DNA of 64,000 bases from Vreelandella neptunia (GTDB lineage: Bacteria > Pseudomonadota > Gammaproteobacteria > Pseudomonadales > Halomonadaceae). The translations under genes and the position numbers were made by a program. This document shows, piece after piece, positions 32,875-42,631 of this stretch. The number at the start of each line of letters is the position of its first letter. Position 1 is the first letter of the stretch. The stretch is taken from contig NZ_CP140255.1 in assembly GCF_034479615.1 (NCBI RefSeq), positions 868,001 to 932,000 of the forward strand. Direction: 5' to 3'. Below the pieces are notes generated by a model that had not been told where the DNA came from, searched no databases, and saw only the letters and a program-made list of their open reading frames with translations.

Positions 32875-34875
32875 ATGTTAGGCGCCGCGCAATTTACCCA
32901 AAGAATGGGGGGAATGTCGCCTGCTAAAGCCTGCCTATTACTTAGCCTGCCGATGGTGGTGCTGTTTTGGGTGGGCCTAGAGAGCCAAGGCGGTTTTACT
33001 CTGGGATTGCAGGCATTAGTGGCCCCCTCTTTTGAGAACGTTGACGAGCTGTTGCTTTACTACGCGTGGTGGCCGCGCCTTTCGATCGCGCTGCTAGCCG
33101 GGGGCGGCTTGGGGTTGGCAGGCGTGCTTATGCAGCAGGTGCTGCGCAACCCGCTGGCCTCGCCCACCACCTTGGGGGTGGCATCGGGCGCTAACCTGGC
33201 GCTGATGACCGCCACCTTGCTAGCGCCGGGGCTGCTTGTCGCCGGGCGCGAATGGGTCGCCTTATTGGGCGGTGCGCTAGCGGTTGGATTAGTGTTTCTG
33301 CTCTCCTGGCGGCGCGGGCTGGCGCCGATCGTGGTGGTGCTTGCGGGCCTGGTGGTCAATCTATACCTGGGGGCGCTGTCTACGGCGCTGCTGCTATTCA
33401 ACCACGAGGCGCTCTCAGGGTTGCTGATATGGGGTGCCGGTTCGCTGGCGCAAAACGGCTGGGACGGCGTTGCGATCCTCTGGCCTCGGTTGGCGATTAG
33501 CTGTGTGGCCGCGTGGTTTTTGCTGCGCCCCTTGGCGGTGCTGGAGCTGGATGATGCCAGCGCCAAGAGCTTAGGGGTCTCGCTGACTTATCTGCGCTTT
33601 GCGGGGATGGGGCTGGCGGTGTTTATTACCGGCAGCATTGTCAGCGTGGTGGGCATCATCGGTTTTATCGGCTTGGCAGCGCCCAATATCGTGCGCATGG
33701 CCGGTGCGCGTCGCTTAGGGCCGCGGCTAATCTGGTCGACGCTGTTGGGGGCCGTGCTGCTGGCGACCACGGATCTGCTGCTGCAGCAGTTCGGTGGCAT
33801 GGTGGCGGCCTTTATTCCTACCGGGGCGATTACCGGTGCCCTGGGGGCGCCGCTGTTAATGTGGCTGATTCCACGCCTGAAACTGCAGGGCGACCAGCCG
33901 CCGAAAGGGGCGGGTGTTTTCGCTCGCCGTCACCCGGCGCCTTCCCGTTTGGCCACCGGTTTAGTCCTCGCGCTACTAGGCGCCACGCTGCTTGGGCTGC
34001 TCGTTGGCCAAGGTGTCGATGGCTGGTACTTGCTGTCGCCGGATAACTGGAATGTGATGCAGTGGCGCATGCCCCGGGTGATGGCGGCCGCCGCCAGCGG
34101 GTTGATGCTGGCGATTGCCGGGACGATACTCCAGCGGCTTTCTGCCAATCCCATGGCCAGCCCCGAAGTTCTGGGTATCAGCGGTGGCTGTGCCATTGCG
34201 CTGATTCTAGGAATTTTCCTGCTGCCTGCGCCCACCAATATGATGCTGATTGGCGTGGGTACCCTGGGGGCTTTCGCGACGCTGCTGGTGTTGGTGGGTA
34301 TCAACCGCAAGAGCGGTTATCTCCCCGAGCGCTTGCTGCTCACCGGGGTGGCGGTCAGTGCGCTGTTTGATGCAGTGCGCAGCGTGATGCTGGCGGGCGG
34401 CGACCCTCGTGGCCAGCAGGTGATCGCTTGGCTGGCGGGCTCTACGTATTACGTGGATATCACCAATGCGGTGGTGGTCGGGGGGATTGCCGCCGTGCTG
34501 GCGCTGGTCACGCTGCCCTTCACCCGCTGGCTGGATATCTTGCCCTTAGGCGCACCAACGGCCAAGGCGCTTGGGGTAACGCTCAACCGTGCCCGTTTGG
34601 CGTTGCTGCTACTGGTGGCGCTATTAACCGCTTGCGCCACCCTGGTGGTGGGGCCGCTTTCGTTTATTGGCCTGCTGGCGCCGCATATGGCGCGACTGGT
34701 CGGCTTCTCCCGGGCGGGGCAGCATCTGCTGGGTGCTGCGTTGATCGGCATGCTATTGATGGTGCTGGCGGACTGGGTGGGGCGCCAGATTATTTTCCCC
34801 TATGAAATTCCGGCGGGCTTGGTCGCTTCACTGATTGGCGGTGCCTACTTTATGTGGGGGCTGCGGCGTTTGTAA
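32875..34875 (+). CDS. fhuB: Ferric-hydroxamate ABC permease, fused two-half FhuB type
   Basis: A 666-residue inner-membrane permease made of two FecCD-type halves in tandem, as in FhuB. The first half has [34 protein letters not shown] and [12 protein letters not shown]; the second repeats these as [31 protein letters not shown] and [12 protein letters not shown]. Each half has about ten hydrophobic segments and a conserved Gly-containing loop for the ATPase. It would import the ferric siderophore delivered by the FhuD-like protein. The chosen start is the ATG at 32875 with AAGGG upstream; GTG at 32866 is in frame. It is divergent from the reductase operon across a Fur-like site. No FhuC-type ATPase gene is visible here. 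Confidence 0.94.
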   Translation: MLGAAQFTQRMGGMSPAKACLLLSLPMVVLFWVGLESQGGFTLGLQALVAPSFENVDELLLYYAWWPRLSIALLAGGGLGLAGVLMQQVLRNPLASPTTLGVASGANLALMTATLLAPGLLVAGREWVALLGGALAVGLVFLLSWRRGLAPIVVVLAGLVVNLYLGALSTALLLFNHEALSGLLIWGAGSLAQNGWDGVAILWPRLAISCVAAWFLLRPLAVLELDDASAKSLGVSLTYLRFAGMGLAVFITGSIVSVVGIIGFIGLAAPNIVRMAGARRLGPRLIWSTLLGAVLLATTDLLLQQFGGMVAAFIPTGAITGALGAPLLMWLIPRLKLQGDQPPKGAGVFARRHPAPSRLATGLVLALLGATLLGLLVGQGVDGWYLLSPDNWNVMQWRMPRVMAAAASGLMLAIAGTILQRLSANPMASPEVLGISGGCAIALILGIFLLPAPTNMMLIGVGTLGAFATLLVLVGINRKSGYLPERLLLTGVAVSALFDAVRSVMLAGGDPRGQQVIAWLAGSTYYVDITNAVVVGGIAAVLALVTLPFTRWLDILPLGAPTAKALGVTLNRARLALLLLVALLTACATLVVGPLSFIGLLAPHMARLVGFSRAGQHLLGAALIGMLLMVLADWVGRQIIFPYEIPAGLVASLIGGAYFMWGLRRL

Positions 34876-34927
34876 TCACCAGCGCTTTTAGCTGTTAAAG
34901 AAAACAGAATGCCGGGGAGTTGTGGTC

Positions 34928-36586
34928 ATGGAGCTGTTGAGGATTGTATGGCGTGATTATCGCTGGCCGTTTGTGGCCGTGGTACTGCTTAGCCTGACAA
35001 GCGCTGGCTTGGGCATTGGTGTTATCGCCTTTATCAATCAACGGCTGCTGGGCTCCTTCACCGACCCCTGGCGCATCCTGCCCGAGTTCCTGGGTCTGAT
35101 AGCGCTGCTACTGGTCATTACCCTGACATCACAGTTGGCGCTGACCACGTTGGGCCACCATTTCGTCTATCGGCTGCGGGGGCAGTTGATCAAGCGAATT
35201 CTGGATACCAATATCGAACGCGCCGAGCAGATTGGCAGTGCGCGTTTGTTGGCGAGTCTCTCCACCGATGTGAGTTCAGTGACCGTTGCGTTTATACGCT
35301 TGCCGGAACTGGTGCAGGGTGGGGTGCTGACGGTAGGCGCTACCCTTTACCTGGCGTGGCTTTCGCCTGCCATGCTGGGCGTCACCGCGCTTTGGGTGAT
35401 CGTGACTATTTTAATTGGCATACGCTTGGTGGCCCGGGTCTATGGGCATATGGCCAAGCTGCGCGACATACAGGATCGTCTCTACGCGGATTATCAGTCG
35501 GTGATCGAAGGGCGTAAAGAGCTGGCGCTCAACCGTGACCGCGCCGAATGGCTGTATCGCGATGTCTATACGCCTAATGCAAAGGAGTGTCGGCGTCATT
35601 TTATTCTTGGTGATACCTACCATCTCAGCGCGGTGAACTGGTTCAACATCATGATGCTCGGGGCCATCGGCGTCGCGTTCTTTTTGGCCAACGGCCTGGG
35701 CTGGGCGTCGGTGCAGGTAGCTACGACTTTCTCACTCACACTGCTGTTTCTGCGGGCGCCGCTTATGCAGGCCATTGGCGCCTTTCCGACCTTGATTAAC
35801 GCCCGAGTGGCGTTCGAAAAGATCAGCAGTTTAGACCTGGCCGAGCACCGCGAGGCGTTCGGCCACTCTGCGCTGCGCCACGACTGGCAAGAGCTAACTC
35901 TGGAGCAGGTCAGCTATCGCTACCCGGATGAGGAATCCCGGCCGGGCTTTGCTATCGGCCCTATCGACCTGACCTTGAAGCGTGGCGAAGTGGTATTTCT
36001 GATCGGCGGTAACGGCAGCGGGAAATCGACCTTGGCGAGACTGCTAACCGGGCTTTACCAACCCCAAAGTGGATGTGTCCGAGTCGATGGCAGGCCGCTG
36101 CAGGAGGAGGACTGGACACGCTATCGCCAGCACTTCTCGGCCATTTACACCGACCTGCATCTCTTTGACCGTTTGATGGGCCCTGCGGGCGAGTCACCCG
36201 ACCCCGCGCTGATGGAGGAGTGGCTTGCCGCACTGGGCATGCGCAGTAAGCTCGACTTCGACGGCGATCGCATCACCAACGTCAACCTCTCCCAGGGCCA
36301 GCGAAAGCGCTTGGCGATGCTATTAGCGGTCGCTGAACAGCGCGACCTATTGCTGCTAGACGAGTGGGCCGCCGACCAAGACCCGCAGTTCCGCCGGGTC
36401 TTTTACCGCGAGCTGTTGCCCCAGTTGCGGGCGCTGGGTAAGACGCTGGTGGTGATCAGCCACGACGACCACTACTTCGACCAGGCCGACCGGCTGCTGG
36501 AAATGCGCCAGGGGCAGTTGGTAGAGCTCACCGGCGAACAGCGAGAAGCTGCCAGCCGCGATGCGGTGGCAAGGGTGAGTGGGTAA
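34928..36586 (+). CDS. Cyclic-peptide/siderophore ABC exporter 2 (PvdE/SyrD family)
   Basis: A 552-residue half transporter with the same layout as the product at 28.4 kb: membrane half (e.g. [19 protein letters not shown]), then ATPase with Walker [14 protein letters not shown], signature [11 protein letters not shown] and Walker [13 protein letters not shown]. The two exporters are clearly related but differ throughout, so the duplication is not recent. The start ATG at 34928 has GGGGAG eight bases upstream; the in-frame GTG at 34922 is too close to that site. It lies 52 bp after fhuB on the same strand and is probably co-transcribed with it. The two could form a heterodimer, or handle different steps or products; homodimers are also possible. 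Confidence 0.92.
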   Translation: MELLRIVWRDYRWPFVAVVLLSLTSAGLGIGVIAFINQRLLGSFTDPWRILPEFLGLIALLLVITLTSQLALTTLGHHFVYRLRGQLIKRILDTNIERAEQIGSARLLASLSTDVSSVTVAFIRLPELVQGGVLTVGATLYLAWLSPAMLGVTALWVIVTILIGIRLVARVYGHMAKLRDIQDRLYADYQSVIEGRKELALNRDRAEWLYRDVYTPNAKECRRHFILGDTYHLSAVNWFNIMMLGAIGVAFFLANGLGWASVQVATTFSLTLLFLRAPLMQAIGAFPTLINARVAFEKISSLDLAEHREAFGHSALRHDWQELTLEQVSYRYPDEESRPGFAIGPIDLTLKRGEVVFLIGGNGSGKSTLARLLTGLYQPQSGCVRVDGRPLQEEDWTRYRQHFSAIYTDLHLFDRLMGPAGESPDPALMEEWLAALGMRSKLDFDGDRITNVNLSQGQRKRLAMLLAVAEQRDLLLLDEWAADQDPQFRRVFYRELLPQLRALGKTLVVISHDDHYFDQADRLLEMRQGQLVELTGEQREAASRDAVARVSG

Positions 36587-36659
36587 ATGAAGGTGCTAGG
36601 GTTAGGCCAGATATATTTTGGAAGCCAGGAAACACCTTCACAACCGCCACCCTAGGCCT

Positions 36660-38069
36660 TCATTCAATGAACCAGCGGCGGGCATTGTGGTAACAGATAT
36701 CCGCAATGATCTCATCAAGCAGTTTGTGATCATTCGGCGCCAGTCCATCAGTAACCCAACGCCCGACGATGCGGCAAAGCAGCCTTCTGAAATACTCATG
36801 CCGGGGAAAGGACAAGAAGGAGCGACTGTCCGTTAGCATGCCGGTGAAGGTGGACAACAGGCCCATTTGCGCCAGGTGGTTCATCTGGTTTTCCATGCCG
36901 TCAAGTTGGTCATTGAACCACCATGCAGTCCCCGCCTGTACCTTGCCTGCTATGCCACCGCTTTGAAAGTTACCCGCCGTGGTGACGATGATGGGGTTTT
37001 TACTGGGATCCAGCGCATAAAGAATGGTGCGCGGCAGCTCATTGGTGCTATCCATGCGATCCAGCAATTTGTTTAACGGCTCGGCGATGGGCTTATCTTG
37101 AATGGAATCAGCACCTGAGTCGCTGCCAGCCGCCGTTAATATTTGCGTACTGTTATTACGTAGTGGCCCTATGTGAAGTTGCATCACCAGGTCAGCTCGC
37201 GCGTACGCACGGCCAAGCTCTACCAATACGGCCATACGGAAGCTCTCTGCTTCCTTTGTCTCTAAAGCTTTGCCCTGGCGGCCTTTTTTCAAAATGGCAT
37301 CAAGCTGGCTAGCGCTTAGCTCATCGGCCTTCTCTAGCTGCCCAATACCGTGGTCGGCAGCACGGCAGCCGTTGGCAATGAAGTACTCCAGGCGATCCGT
37401 GAGTGCGCTTACCAGATGCTCGAAGGTACTGATGGGCTGTCCGGTCAAGGTCTCGAGTTTTTCAAGGTAGGTGCTGAATCCCGAACCTTCGATGGCCAGC
37501 GCGCGATCCGGGCGAAACGTAGGCACCATGGTAAGCCCGTCTTTGTGTGGCGAGGCAGCAAACGCTTGGTGGTGCTCAAGGCTGTCGAGCGGGTCATCGG
37601 TGGTGCCAATGAGTTCGACCTTCATTTTCTTTAGCAAGCCCTGGGCGCGGAACTCAGGCTGGCTCAGCATTGCTTGCGTGCTTTGCCAAATCTCATCTGC
37701 GGTATCGCCGTTGATCAATTTGCCCTCATCACCAAAGTAGCGCCACAGTTCGAGATGGCTCCAGTGGTGCATGGGGTTGCCAATTGCCTTAGGCAGAATC
37801 TGGGCAAACGCCTGAAACTTCTCTTTGTCTGTCGCGCTACCTGTAATGTGAGATTCAGGGACGCCCGCCCAGCGCATGACACGCCATTTGTAGTGGTCAT
37901 GACTCAGCCATAGGTCGCCCAGGTTGTCCCAGCTGCGGTTGTTAGCTACTTCTTCGGGCGGAAGATGGTTGTGGTAGTCAATAATCGGCAAGTCCGCGGC
38001 CACATCATGGTAGAGGCGACGAGCTGTTTCTGTATCCAGCAAGAAATCAGTGTGTAGGTAGTTATTCAT
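36660..38069 (-). CDS. uxaC: Glucuronate isomerase
   Basis: A 469-residue uronate isomerase converting D-glucuronate to D-fructuronate (and galacturonate to tagaturonate). The N-terminus MNNYLHTDFLLDTETARRLYHDVA is followed by IIDYHNHLPPEEV, whose HxH provides metal ligands of the amidohydrolase-like barrel. LTGMLTDSRSFLSFPRHEYFRR with the RxxF-PRHEYFRR block near the C-terminus is a UxaC signature. Length is as usual (~470). The start at 38069 has AGAAGG upstream. It is last in a - strand set with the GH31 and TRAP permease genes, so the imported or released glucuronate feeds straight into it. Confidence 0.95.
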   Translation of the reverse strand: MNNYLHTDFLLDTETARRLYHDVAADLPIIDYHNHLPPEEVANNRSWDNLGDLWLSHDHYKWRVMRWAGVPESHITGSATDKEKFQAFAQILPKAIGNPMHHWSHLELWRYFGDEGKLINGDTADEIWQSTQAMLSQPEFRAQGLLKKMKVELIGTTDDPLDSLEHHQAFAASPHKDGLTMVPTFRPDRALAIEGSGFSTYLEKLETLTGQPISTFEHLVSALTDRLEYFIANGCRAADHGIGQLEKADELSASQLDAILKKGRQGKALETKEAESFRMAVLVELGRAYARADLVMQLHIGPLRNNSTQILTAAGSDSGADSIQDKPIAEPLNKLLDRMDSTNELPRTILYALDPSKNPIIVTTAGNFQSGGIAGKVQAGTAWWFNDQLDGMENQMNHLAQMGLLSTFTGMLTDSRSFLSFPRHEYFRRLLCRIVGRWVTDGLAPNDHKLLDEIIADICYHNARRWFIE

Positions 38070-38143
38070 AGAAAAGCCTTCTGGTTTAACGTTTCAGCAA
38101 TAGCGGCTCGTGCAAAAGCGCCAAAGTAATGTGTTATCACTGC

Positions 38144-40519
38144 TCACGACGCTTCTCCCACGGTGATGAGCCCGCCATGCTCTATGACGCGACCACCGTA
38201 GTTCAAGGGGCGGTTTTCTCCTGCAGGTAGCACTATATTGAGCTGTGAAAAAGGCACAGGCATATCGCCAGTATGGCTGATTTGCAGCCCCAAACTATGC
38301 TCATTGCCGGTAAGCAGCAGAGTAGTGATGCAGTGCGGGCCATCTTTGGACTCGCCGTCATCATCGTAAATCAGTGAGGTGCAGGAAAACGATCCAGGCT
38401 GTGGAAACAGTGCCAACGTTCGGCCAACTTGCGCCTCCGGCGTTGCTTTCATGGCTTCATTAGCAAGCGGCAGTATTGATCCCGCCTTAACAAACAGCGG
38501 CATATCCGCCAATGTAACCGGCTTCTCGAACCAGGTTCCAGGGGGATGCAGTTGGCCTGTCCAGTAGTCCCACCAGCCTGCATGGTTGTCGGGCAGATAG
38601 ATACGCCGCTTATCTGCACCTTGCTCAACCACAGACGCCACGAGTAGATCTCTCCCTAGAAGGAAGTCGTCGGTGTCTGCATAGGTCTGTGCGTCATTCT
38701 CATGGTCGAGAAAGGTGGGCCTTAGCATGGGTTCGTGGTTGGTGACTGCCTGCCAAAGGCAGGTATAAAAATAAGGCAGCAAGCGGTAGCGGAATTGGAT
38801 AGCGGCTCGGATGCCTTCGGCAGCGCTGGGGTGCGTCCAAGGCTCGGTCACAGAGCCATCGTTGTTCCAACTGTGAATGGAGAACCGGGGATGAAATATG
38901 CCGTTCTGAACCCAGCGGAGTAAAAGCTCCGGGCCAGGCTGGGGGCCAGCAAACCCGCCGACATCATGCCCAATGTTGTAGATACCCGAAAGCGACAGGC
39001 CCAGCCCCATGCGGATATTCCAACGCAGGCTCTCCCAACTGGTTTTGTTGTCTCCCGTCCAGGTCTGGGCAAACTGTTGCAGGCCCGCACAGCCTGACCG
39101 GGTCACCACGTAGGGGCGATGTTGAGGCACATGTTGTGACTGTGCCTCCCATGAAGCATGAACCATCAACAGCGAGTGCAAGGGCCGTATCAACCCCACT
39201 TCGATCTCTTCACCAAAACCAACGCAGCGAGCGCCATGATCCCACACTTCAAATTCGTTGTTATCATTCCAGGTGGAAGTGATGCCGAGGTTCAGCAGTT
39301 GTTGAGTGACGCTCTCTTTCCACCAGCTGAGCGTATCAGGGTTGGTGAAATCAAGGTGAGAACCTTCATCGTCCCAGAAGCTGGAAAGCTCCGGCGTGTC
39401 AGATTCACTGTCTTGGATAAATAATTTATTGTTTGCCACTTCTGCGTAGCGCGGGTGGTTCCTTAACAGGCAGGGTTTGATGTTGGCGATCAATCGCACC
39501 CCAGAATCATTAAATGCTTTCGTCAACGCGGTTGGATCAGGCACCTTGTCGTTATTCCAATGAAATACATAACGCTTATCTTCAATGGAGGTGTAACCCG
39601 AAGAAAGATGAAAGCTGTCGCAGGGGATGGCCTCGTTCTCCAGCTTGCGCAAAAAACCGATGAGCTGATCCTGAGCGTCGGGTGCATCGGTATAGGCCAT
39701 GGTTGACCCTGAATAGCCCAGCGACCAGCGCGGCGGAAATGCCATCCCGCCGGTTAATTCCAACTGGCTCTTCACCAGGTCTAGAAGCTGTGGAGACCAG
39801 CGGAAATAGTAATCCAGGTCGCCATCATCGGCGGTAAAGGAGCGATAAGGGGCGTGGTAGTTATCAAGCTCCTGCCCTATGTTCAACACACAGGTGTTTA
39901 AAGTGTCGTAGAAGATACTAAAATTACCGGTGGACGCGGTTTGGGTCAGGGTGAACGGCAGGTGTTTATACAGTGGGTCGGTGCGCTCTGCGTCATATCC
40001 CATGGCGTCTAAGCTGCGCATCTCAAAACGCCGCCCCGTCCGCTCCAACAGCCCGGCTTTTTCGCCCAAGCCATAAACCCGCTCATCGGGGTGCCGACGT
40101 AAATAGTGGGCGTGGGCATGGTTCTTAACGCCCAGCATATAAGCGCCGGTGGGTCTGTCTTCAGTTAAATACTTCCAGCCCTCATCCACGAAGGCTTCCC
40201 ACCTAAAATGCAGCGGCTGAGAGACGGTGAGCCGTAAGGCATCTGTCTCGATCTGCAGCTGGCCATCCGACCACCCAAGCTTGTACTGGGGACAACTGAA
40301 CCCCGTCAGCGAATCACGTGAGCGGCCCTTTGGTAAGGTGTTGCCATCCGGGTTTACCGTCCAAGAGCGGTTAAGACGCCATACGCCATCTTTTAGCAGC
40401 CGCACGCGGAATAACTGGTTGTCTAGAATGTTGATACAGATTAAATGTTTACCCTGCACTCTCAGTTGTATTGTGGTGTCGTCGTAGTGCTCCAGGCGCC
40501 AGTTTTTTAAGGTTTTCAT
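38144..40519 (-). CDS. Family 31 glycoside hydrolase (alpha-glucosidase/alpha-xylosidase type)
   Basis: A 791-residue GH31 enzyme. RVYGLGEKAGLLERTGRRF is the N-terminal substrate-entry motif; TSTWNDNNEFEVWDHG carries the nucleophile Asp in the W-x-D-x-NE block; and QTWTGDNKTSWESLRWNI carries the acid/base Asp, preceded by PYVVTRSGCAG. WVQNGIFHPRFSIHSWN is the usual pocket region. The exact substrate cannot be read from sequence. In a beta-glucuronide locus it may remove an alpha-linked glucose or xylose, or an alpha-linked glucuronosyl partner, from an oligosaccharide before or after the beta-glucuronidase acts. No signal peptide is evident, so it acts in the cytoplasm on imported material. 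The start at 40519 has AAAGGA upstream. Lies between uxaC and the TRAP permease genes. Confidence 0.9.
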   Translation of the reverse strand: MKTLKNWRLEHYDDTTIQLRVQGKHLICINILDNQLFRVRLLKDGVWRLNRSWTVNPDGNTLPKGRSRDSLTGFSCPQYKLGWSDGQLQIETDALRLTVSQPLHFRWEAFVDEGWKYLTEDRPTGAYMLGVKNHAHAHYLRRHPDERVYGLGEKAGLLERTGRRFEMRSLDAMGYDAERTDPLYKHLPFTLTQTASTGNFSIFYDTLNTCVLNIGQELDNYHAPYRSFTADDGDLDYYFRWSPQLLDLVKSQLELTGGMAFPPRWSLGYSGSTMAYTDAPDAQDQLIGFLRKLENEAIPCDSFHLSSGYTSIEDKRYVFHWNNDKVPDPTALTKAFNDSGVRLIANIKPCLLRNHPRYAEVANNKLFIQDSESDTPELSSFWDDEGSHLDFTNPDTLSWWKESVTQQLLNLGITSTWNDNNEFEVWDHGARCVGFGEEIEVGLIRPLHSLLMVHASWEAQSQHVPQHRPYVVTRSGCAGLQQFAQTWTGDNKTSWESLRWNIRMGLGLSLSGIYNIGHDVGGFAGPQPGPELLLRWVQNGIFHPRFSIHSWNNDGSVTEPWTHPSAAEGIRAAIQFRYRLLPYFYTCLWQAVTNHEPMLRPTFLDHENDAQTYADTDDFLLGRDLLVASVVEQGADKRRIYLPDNHAGWWDYWTGQLHPPGTWFEKPVTLADMPLFVKAGSILPLANEAMKATPEAQVGRTLALFPQPGSFSCTSLIYDDDGESKDGPHCITTLLLTGNEHSLGLQISHTGDMPVPFSQLNIVLPAGENRPLNYGGRVIEHGGLITVGEAS

Positions 40520-40534
40520 TGTTTATCCTTTGAT

Positions 40535-40548
40535 TCCTGAATTCAGGA
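40535..40548. promoter_or_regulatory. 14-bp perfect palindrome between the TRAP permease and GH31 genes
   Basis: TCCTGAATTCAGGA, perfectly self-complementary, lies in the 61-bp gap just before the GH31 start. It could be an operator or a short hairpin affecting expression of the distal genes; nothing else supports either reading. Confidence 0.35.
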
Positions 40549-40580
40549 TTTAACGGTGGTCATCACCTGGAACCAACTCG

Positions 40581-41879
40581 TTAATAACCTAAAATAAGCT
40601 GGGGCAAAAATAAGCTGATTTGTGGAACGAAGGTCACCAGCAGAACAATGGCTATCAAGACTAAATAGAATGGCAGGATGGGTTTCATCACTTGACCAAT
40701 ACTCACGCCACTGATGGAGCAGCCGACAAACAGTGCTGAGCCTACTGGCGGGGTACAAATACCGACGCAGAGATTGATCGTCATGATAATGCCGAAGTGA
40801 ACCGGGTCTATACCGAGATCCTGCATCACTGGCATAAGGATAGGGGTGAAGATAAGCAGTGCCGGTGTCATGTCCATAAAGGTACCAATCACCAACAGTA
40901 CTACGGTAATGCACAGTAGAATGATAATCGGATTATCGGATATGCCGATCATAAAAGAAGAGATCGTTAAAGGTATGTCGCCGAATGCCATGGCGCGGGA
41001 CATGGCAATAGAACAGCCGATTAAAAATAATACGATGGACGTTGTGACAACCGAGTCGATAAAGATCTTAGGAAGATCCGTTACCCCTATTTCTCTATAC
41101 CAACATAAAGACAGGAGCAGTGAATAAGCAACTGCGATCGCTGAGGCTTCGGTCGCCGTAAAGACGCCACTAATAATCCCGCCAATTACCACCACAATAA
41201 GGCCTAAAGGCAATATCGCCTGGCGTACTGCTGATTTAACTTCAGCAAGGGAGGGTTTTTCCGCGACGGGGTAGCCCTTTCTTTTAGAGATAATCCCTGC
41301 CACAACCATCAGTGATAAGCCCATGATGATGCCGGGGAGATAACCTGCCAAAAAAAGCGCGGCTATCGACGTGCCGCCAGTAATCAGCGAGTAAACAATG
41401 AGTGTTGTGCTGGGGGGAATCAACAGGCCCGTAGGACAAGAGGTGACGTTAACGGCTGTCGAAAAAGCAGGATCATAACCCTCACGCTTCTGGATGGGCG
41501 CCATCACGCCCCCAACGGCTGCGGCCGACGCAACGGCTGAGCCGGATAAAGCGCCGAACAGCATATTGGAAATGATATTGACGTGGGCAAGCGAGCCAGG
41601 GAGTCTTCCGGCAAGCACTTTCGCTAAATCGATTAGACGAAGTGCGATGCCGCCTCTATTCATGATGTTGCCAGCCAAAATGAAGAAGGGGATGGCGATT
41701 AACGTAAAGCTATCAAGCCCCGAAGCAATTTGCTGGGCAACTATGCTGAGGGATTGGTCGACGCTCATGAATAACAGGAAGGTGAGTGTCGCAGATACAC
41801 CAATCGCGAACGCAATGGGGATGCCTAAGACCATTAAAAGCGCGAACGACCCAAAAAGCACCAGGACGGTTATATTCAT
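40581..41879 (-). CDS. dctM: TRAP transporter large permease (DctM)
   Basis: A 432-residue inner-membrane protein of the DctM family, the ion-coupled transport subunit of a TRAP uptake system. It is hydrophobic throughout, with family motifs GIPIAFAIGVSA, ALFLAGYLPGI, LIPPSTTLIVY and DMTPALLIFTPILMPV. Length is typical (~425-430). The start at 41879 lies immediately before the stop codon of dctQ, so the pair is translationally linked. With the periplasmic DctP encoded divergently, this should take up a uronate or glucuronide using a sodium gradient, suited to a halophile. Confidence 0.95.
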   Translation of the reverse strand: MNITVLVLFGSFALLMVLGIPIAFAIGVSATLTFLLFMSVDQSLSIVAQQIASGLDSFTLIAIPFFILAGNIMNRGGIALRLIDLAKVLAGRLPGSLAHVNIISNMLFGALSGSAVASAAAVGGVMAPIQKREGYDPAFSTAVNVTSCPTGLLIPPSTTLIVYSLITGGTSIAALFLAGYLPGIIMGLSLMVVAGIISKRKGYPVAEKPSLAEVKSAVRQAILPLGLIVVVIGGIISGVFTATEASAIAVAYSLLLSLCWYREIGVTDLPKIFIDSVVTTSIVLFLIGCSIAMSRAMAFGDIPLTISSFMIGISDNPIIILLCITVVLLVIGTFMDMTPALLIFTPILMPVMQDLGIDPVHFGIIMTINLCVGICTPPVGSALFVGCSISGVSIGQVMKPILPFYLVLIAIVLLVTFVPQISLFLPQLILGY

Positions 41880-41880
41880 A

Positions 41881-42405
41881 TTAATCTCTCTCTTGTGGAG
41901 CAGGTGCTTGTTGCGGATCGATAGTGAAGCCGCCCTCCGACTTGGGGTTAAGCCAAACCCGCCCTAAAAAGATAAAACAGTAAAAAATGATGATCAGTCC
42001 CGAGACCGGAATTGGGCCATATACATAGCCCATGGGGAGCCTCAAGGTGGGTGTGATTTGGCCTGATGCCAGCGTTCGGGAAACCATTTGCCAACCGCCC
42101 CAAACCATGACAAAGAAGGCAAAGCCAGCCACGATTAACAATATGAGTGTATTTAGTAACTGACGTGAGCGGCCGTTTAAGGCAAGGGGCAATATATCGA
42201 TGGCGAGATGCCGAGCTTGGCCAAAGGTGTAAGCACCTCCAAGTAGCGCTAACCACATGAACAACAAGCGAGCGATTTCACTTGTTACTGTGCTTGGTGT
42301 ACCTAGTACGTATCGGGATAACACCTGCCACGTCACACTGACGACGATGATCAACAGTATTAAAAACACAGACGTGCCAAGCACATAGTCCATTGTGCGT
42401 TTCAT
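41881..42405 (-). CDS. dctQ: TRAP transporter small permease (DctQ)
   Basis: A 174-residue small membrane subunit with four hydrophobic segments (e.g. VFLILLIIVVSVTWQVLSRYVL, ARLLFMWLALLGGAYTFG). WQVLSRYVLGTPSTVTSEIARLLFMWLALLG is the DctQ signature region. It bridges DctM and the binding protein. It is the first gene of the - strand group, divergent from dctP, and its start lies ~90 bp from the inverted repeat operator. Confidence 0.93.
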   Translation of the reverse strand: MKRTMDYVLGTSVFLILLIIVVSVTWQVLSRYVLGTPSTVTSEIARLLFMWLALLGGAYTFGQARHLAIDILPLALNGRSRQLLNTLILLIVAGFAFFVMVWGGWQMVSRTLASGQITPTLRLPMGYVYGPIPVSGLIIIFYCFIFLGRVWLNPKSEGGFTIDPQQAPAPQERD

Positions 42406-42495
42406 ACGTAAGACCTCTGGTTTTATTTTTGTGTATAGGTGACTAGCTCCTTACTTCCTAGTCATTATGCAGAGAGTCGCTTCTACTCTAAAAGA

Positions 42496-42524
42496 TGTCA
42501 ACCAATTTGTTTTATTGGTTGACA
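42496..42524. promoter_or_regulatory. Perfect inverted repeat, probable GntR-type operator
   Basis: TGTCAACCAAT (42496-42506) and ATTGGTTGACA (42514-42524) are perfect 11-bp arms around a 7-bp spacer. TTGACA at 42519-42524 also reads as a consensus -35 for the dctP side, so a bound repressor would block it. The position between the divergent dctQ and dctP genes suggests control of both halves of the locus by the GntR/FCD protein encoded at 45.5 kb. Confidence 0.75.
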
Positions 42525-42631
42525 TGGTATGGTCGGTAAGCCATCTTGCATCTGTAACCTAGAAAGTGAGTGCCTCGATGACAGTCGGCTTTCACGACAA
42601 CAAACACAACAACAAGCAGGAGAAACAACTG

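Noticed and set aside
32809-32877. 22-codon frame just upstream of fhuB
   Set aside because: No Shine-Dalgarno site and overlaps the fhuB start in another frame; no supporting evidence.
36587-36659. Imperfect AAGG-CTAGGG inverted match between exporter 2 and uxaC
   Set aside because: Long loop and mismatched arms; not convincing as a terminator.
42566-42631. Upstream start for dctP
   Set aside because: Would place a polar extension before a clear signal peptide; the ATG at 42632 has a good AGGAG site.
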